From an uncultured cyanobacterium (GTDB taxonomy: Bacteria > Cyanobacteriota > Cyanobacteriia > Cyanobacteriales > Nostocaceae): a DNA stretch of 64,000 nucleotides. The notes under the pieces were generated by a model that did no database searches, was not told where the DNA came from, and saw nothing but the letters and a program-made list of their open reading frames with translations. Shown here piece by piece: positions 60,578-64,000 of this stretch. The position numbers and the translations under genes were made by a program. Within the stretch, counting starts at the first letter, position 1, and every line of letters starts with the position of its first letter. The stretch is from NCBI GenBank assembly GCA_903903925.1, contig CAIVAU010000116.1:143576-207575 (forward strand), read 5' to 3'.

Positions 60578-60961
60578 CTAATGACAGACCCACTTCCATA
60601 AAGGATGACTCGCCCCTTGCTGGCGGATACGAAAAACCTGTTTTTCTAGGCGTTGCTTTTCCTGCGGTGATAGCCCCAGTAAAATATTACGGCTTTGCCA
60701 AACTAAAACAGCAGTGGTCATACCGATACAAAAAGCTAAACCAAAGGTAGCCATTGGATGAGCGAAAAGTCCATATCGTACCGCCACCCAAGTAAAGTAT
60801 TGTCGCCACAGGGCAATTTCTGCACGTAAATTCCATAGGCAAACAGGTACAACAGTCAACCACAAAAAGCTGACAAAAAACCATCTACCATACACCTGAA
60901 GCTGGTATAGTCTCTGTACTTGTTGAGCAAAAGCTGGGTCAGTGTTATCAGTTTGATCCAT
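60578..60961 (-). CDS. Small polytopic membrane protein of unknown function
   Basis: 127 residues. Two to three hydrophobic segments (FFVSFLWLTVVPVCLW ~29-45, TFGLAFCIGMTTAVLVW ~72-90) and a charged cytosolic tail (LSPQEKQRLEKQVFRIRQQG). The N-terminus is polar (MDQTDNTDPAFAQQVQRLYQ). Conserved-looking but I do not recognise the family. It converges with the kinase-like gene, stops seven bases apart. Confidence 0.65.
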   Translation of the reverse strand: MDQTDNTDPAFAQQVQRLYQLQVYGRWFFVSFLWLTVVPVCLWNLRAEIALWRQYFTWVAVRYGLFAHPMATFGLAFCIGMTTAVLVWQSRNILLGLSPQEKQRLEKQVFRIRQQGASHPLWKWVCH

Positions 60962-60970
60962 GGGCTAACC

Positions 60971-61020
60971 GGGAGTTAGGAGTTAGGAGTTAGGAGTTAG
61001 GAGTTAGGAGTTAGGAGTTA
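60971..61020. repeat. Heptamer tract (GGAGTTA)
   Basis: Seven tandem GGAGTTA units between secF and the small membrane gene. Confidence 0.88.
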
Positions 61021-61082
61021 GTTGTTGGGTATTTTAGTAACAACTAACCGCTATCTACTAACAACTATCCACTAACCTGTGA

Positions 61083-62024
61083 CTAGATGGTTTCTACTTG
61101 CTTGGGTTCGCTTCTGTGCTGTCGCCATAAAGCTAGCATTGGACTAGCGATAAATATGCTGGAATAAGCCCCCATCGTGAAGCCAATAATGAGGGCAAGG
61201 GCGAAGTATCTGAGAGTTTCACCGCCAAAGATGAAGAGGGAAAACAACGTCAGCAACACGGTAAAAGTTGTATTGAGCGATCGCGTGAGCGTCTGATTGA
61301 CTGCGTCATCCACGACTTGGTTAATTGGGTCATTAGGATGTAGGGTGAGAATTTCCCGAATGCGATCATAAATGACCACAGTATCTGTGACTGAAAAACC
61401 AGTAATTGTCAAAATAGCAACGACAAACAGGCTATCAACCTCAACACCTTGCACTAGTCCCAAAATCGAAAAAATCCCTATCGTAATCAACAGATCATGG
61501 AACAGGGCAATAATAGCAATGACAGCATAGTCTGACTGGAAGCGCACGCTTAGGTAGATCACAATACCGATAAACGAGACAATCAGCGCCCACAATCCCT
61601 TGGAAAACAACTCCCGACCCAGAGTTGGGCCAACCGTATCAATCTGAGTTTTTTTAGGATCAAAGGCTCCTAGTTTTTCGCTCAAAGCTGTTTGTAACTT
61701 TGTGCGCAGTTCCCCATTCAAAGCCTTGGAGCGAATTGAGACTGCCTGCTGGTTTTGACCTACAATTTGGATGCTGCTAGTGCCTAGCCCCTGAGCATCC
61801 ACAACTTGACGGACAGTTGCAAGTTGAATCGGTTGAGCGCAGTTTTGTGCCTGTGTACAATCCCGTTCCAACTGTAACCTCGTCCCGCCCACAAAATCTA
61901 AACTGGGGCGTAATGGTGCACCCAAGGTTTGCCAAGAAATGACCATGGAAATGATTCCACTCAGAATCAAGACACCAGAAAGCGTCCACCACAGCGATCG
62001 CTGTTTAATTACACTGATTTTCAT
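61083..62024 (-). CDS. secF: Protein translocase subunit SecF
   Basis: 313 residues, six membrane segments with a large periplasmic loop after the first. Motifs: [13 protein letters not shown] (D1), [75 protein letters not shown]. With SecD it uses proton-motive force to assist Sec export at the plasma and possibly thylakoid membranes. Its ATG overlaps the secD stop by four bases (ATGA), so the pair is one operon. Confidence 0.96.
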   Translation of the reverse strand: MKISVIKQRSLWWTLSGVLILSGIISMVISWQTLGAPLRPSLDFVGGTRLQLERDCTQAQNCAQPIQLATVRQVVDAQGLGTSSIQIVGQNQQAVSIRSKALNGELRTKLQTALSEKLGAFDPKKTQIDTVGPTLGRELFSKGLWALIVSFIGIVIYLSVRFQSDYAVIAIIALFHDLLITIGIFSILGLVQGVEVDSLFVVAILTITGFSVTDTVVIYDRIREILTLHPNDPINQVVDDAVNQTLTRSLNTTFTVLLTLFSLFIFGGETLRYFALALIIGFTMGAYSSIFIASPMLALWRQHRSEPKQVETI

Positions 62025-63439
62025 TGTGCTACCTCCGCCTTAGAATTTATAGTTGGCAGATTAGGACAAAAGAGTTCCGGCTTACGCAAACCTGGAAATC
62101 CTAATGTCAGTAACAGCAACGTCCGACTACAAGTGATGGCTGTAAACAAATTCACCCCTAACCCTAGTGCCAATGTGAGAGCAAAGCCTTTAACTAAACC
62201 TGTTCCTAGCCAAAACAGCGCTGCACAAGAAATCAATGTTGTCACATGACTGTCTAAAATACTAGACCAAGCTCGGTAAAATCCAGCCTCTACTGAACGA
62301 TACAAAGTTTTACCAGATCGTAATTCCTCCCGAGTGCGTTCAAAAATGAGTACGTTAGCATCAACTGCCATCCCGATACTGAGGATGAAACCGGCTATGC
62401 CAGGGAGAGTTAAAGTCACACCTAGTAAGGCAAAGGTAGCATACGTTAGTAGGGCGTAGATAATCAAGGCAATATCGGCAATGATACCTGGTAGTCGATA
62501 GTAGACAACCATAAAAATTAATACTAAAGTCAAGCCGCCTATCCCAGCATAAATACTACGCTGGATACTGTCTTTACCTAAAGTTGCTCCGACCGTGCGA
62601 ATTTCTCCGATTTCGACTGGTACGGGCAGTGCTCCACCGCGTAGCTGTACAGATAAGTCTTTGGCTTCTTGTGGGGTGAAACGACCTGTAATGACTGCTT
62701 GTCCGCCAGTGATGCCAGATGTGGCAAATTCTGGTCCAACGGTGGGAGAACTTATCAGTTCGTTATCGAGAAAAATGCCGATGCTGCGTCCAGTTCCAGC
62801 AAGGTTTTTGGTTATTTTAGCAAACAGTTCACCACCCTTATCATCAAAGCTTAGGGCAACATTCCAGTTATTGCCTTGAGTTAGTGGTTCACCATAGGCG
62901 TCCTTGAGATACTTCCCTGTTAGTGGTGGGTTTGTGCTTTCAAATAACCCTTCAAACGCTTGATTATTTTTGTGAATTTCTGCTTGATTTTTAGCAATTG
63001 CTGCTGTATCTTTAGCTTTTTTCAGTTCTTCCTGCTTGGCTTTCAATTGTATTTGAATTGTTCGTAAAGCAAACAATTGCGGTTCCGTATTTGGCTTTTG
63101 TTGGCGAAACTCTAGTTGCGCCGTTCCTCCCAAGACTCGTTCTGCTTGTTCTGGATCGTTTACTCCTGGCAGTTGTACTAGTATTTTGTCTGTGCCTACA
63201 GTTTGGATGACAGCTTCAGAAACACCGAGACCGTTGATGCGACCTTCAACAACTCTTTTAACGGCTTCTAAATCTCGTTCTGTGATTTGCTTAATTTCCG
63301 GTGTTGTTTTCACCTGAATTGTCAGCTGAGATCCTCCCCGTAAGTCCAGTCCCAGGGGTATAGAAATTGTGGCGATCGCTGTAATTGCGGCGATGACCAG
63401 AACTAAAATTAACACCAATAGCGATCGCTGTCTTTGCAT
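62021..63439 (-). CDS. secD: Protein translocase subunit SecD
   Basis: 472 residues, six membrane segments. [15 protein letters not shown] opens the P1 periplasmic domain; [24 protein letters not shown] leads into the membrane core with [23 protein letters not shown] and [26 protein letters not shown]. The conserved Asp and membrane motifs are present. P1 is shorter than in E. coli, as is usual for cyanobacteria. It is the first gene of the secDF pair. Confidence 0.96.
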   Translation of the reverse strand: MQRQRSLLVLILVLVIAAITAIATISIPLGLDLRGGSQLTIQVKTTPEIKQITERDLEAVKRVVEGRINGLGVSEAVIQTVGTDKILVQLPGVNDPEQAERVLGGTAQLEFRQQKPNTEPQLFALRTIQIQLKAKQEELKKAKDTAAIAKNQAEIHKNNQAFEGLFESTNPPLTGKYLKDAYGEPLTQGNNWNVALSFDDKGGELFAKITKNLAGTGRSIGIFLDNELISSPTVGPEFATSGITGGQAVITGRFTPQEAKDLSVQLRGGALPVPVEIGEIRTVGATLGKDSIQRSIYAGIGGLTLVLIFMVVYYRLPGIIADIALIIYALLTYATFALLGVTLTLPGIAGFILSIGMAVDANVLIFERTREELRSGKTLYRSVEAGFYRAWSSILDSHVTTLISCAALFWLGTGLVKGFALTLALGLGVNLFTAITCSRTLLLLTLGFPGLRKPELFCPNLPTINSKAEVAQ

Positions 63440-63491
63440 AGTAGCTATTTTTTCAAAATTTCGACTTTTTGCAATCCTAAACCTTTTTTAT

Positions 63492-63629
63492 GGGGCAATG
63501 AGCAATCAGCAATGAGCAATGAGCAATCAGCAATGAGCAATCAGCAATGGGCAATGGGCAATGGGTAATGGGCAATGGGCAATGGGTAATGGGTAATGGG
63601 TAATGGGCAATGGGCAATGGGTAATGGGA
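63492..63629. repeat. Tandem repeat (GCAATGA/GCAATCA/GGCAATG units)
   Basis: About 19 units of a 7-base motif (GAGCAAT, CAGCAAT, GGGCAAT, GGGTAAT) upstream of secD. Beyond it the sequence changes character. Confidence 0.9.
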
Positions 63630-63721
63630 TTTATTCTGAGAATGTATTAATGATTTTTTAATGACGGACGATAAGTAGATTAAGCAAATTCCAATCCCTT
63701 CCAGGAGAACCTGAACCAGAC

Positions 63722-64000
63722 ATGGTAACGATCCCGAGTAAGACTGTTCGCAACATTTTTGTGCAAATGATTTCTTTTGTCTTTGTCTCTCTTTTTGTTG
63801 TGCTGGCGATTCCTGCTCACGCAGCCGGCGACCGTGGCATCGCGGCGCGCGTAGCGCCGGTTTACCCCGAACTGGCGAAGCGCATGAAGATCACGGGCGC
63901 CGTCAAGGTTGAGGCCACGGTGGATGCTGCAGGAAAAGTGACCGAAGCCAAGGCCATCAGCGGCAGCAAGATACTGTCCGTGCGCACCCGCCACGTGCAG
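63722..64000 (+). CDS. TonB-like C-terminal-domain protein, partial (runs off the window)
   Basis: 93 visible codons from ATG 63722, with CAGGAGAACC upstream. The signal peptide is VQMISFVFVSLFVVLAIPAHAA; then a TonB C-terminal-like domain: ARVAPVYPELAKRMKITGAVKVEATVDAAGKVTEAKAISGS. Local GC is very high (42 of 60 bases at 63841-63900) and codon use is strongly G/C-ending, unlike all other genes here. The sequence style recalls small TonB proteins of Acidobacteria (recollection, not a search). Either recent transfer or a chimeric join. The last residues seen (ILSVRTRHVQ) depart from the family. Confidence 0.72.
   Translation, partial: MVTIPSKTVRNIFVQMISFVFVSLFVVLAIPAHAAGDRGIAARVAPVYPELAKRMKITGAVKVEATVDAAGKVTEAKAISGSKILSVRTRHVQ

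Overview
The window reads as chromosome from a filamentous cyanobacterium, most likely Nostocales. It carries chlD (chlorophyll), bciB (8-vinyl reduction), the acyl-lipid desaturase trio desB/desA/desC, a SigF-type sigma factor, many GCGATCGC (HIP1-like) octamers, Uma2-family proteins and abundant heptameric intergenic repeats. Most of it is ordinary housekeeping DNA of moderate GC. The exception is the last ~280 bases, which are strikingly GC-rich and encode the start of a TonB-like protein of a different character.

Layout. 1-3.1 kb: a partial small membrane protein, a metallo-beta-lactamase-fold protein lacking the usual metal ligands, trpG, dgkA, ybeY and a 51-residue membrane protein. 3.3-4.5 kb: prfB with its programmed +1 frameshift. 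4.6-8.9 kb: an apparent operon of a ModA-like lipoprotein and two hybrid histidine kinases. 9.2-13 kb: sigF, chlD, rnc. 13.2-16.6 kb: desB, desA, desC. 16.6-24.8 kb: a PLP lyase, a TAXI-type binding protein, an amidase, bciB, small genes and decayed pieces (hicA, cobW). 

24.9-47.9 kb is the most interesting region. On one side lie tonB, two MFS transporters and a TonB-dependent receptor. Divergent from the receptor, across a 787-bp regulatory gap holding two inverted MITE-like elements, runs a six-gene biosynthetic operon: a ScoE/Rv0097-like Fe(II)/2-oxoglutarate oxygenase, an FcoT/Rv0098-like thioesterase, a free acyl carrier protein, a dimodular NRPS (docking-C-A-T-C-A-T), a PKS (KS-AT-KR-ACP-TE) and an acyl-AMP ligase. 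This is the gene set that makes isonitrile (diisonitrile) lipopeptide metallophores in actinobacteria, here joined to a PKS/thioesterase ending and to a complete Gram-negative export and uptake system. By eye the A-domain codes point to ornithine then tyrosine (or phenylalanine). My reading is a cyanobacterial isonitrile lipopeptide metallophore system for copper or zinc (inference).

48-63.4 kb: two small unknown proteins, two Uma2 proteins, rubrerythrin, pgeF, birA, an M23 peptidase, a vapBC pair with truncated toxin, a PhyH-type oxygenase, ribE, a bifunctional nuclease, a 4Fe-4S aldo/keto reductase, an atypical histidine kinase, a small membrane protein and secF/secD.

A second theme is the repeats. 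Short tandem heptamer-type tracts occur about every 5 kb, repeatedly start exactly at or inside the stop codons of genes (prfB, desC, bciB, birA, the PLP lyase gene, the aldo/keto reductase gene), and appear to have been inserted in frame inside chlD, tonB and the second NRPS A domain.
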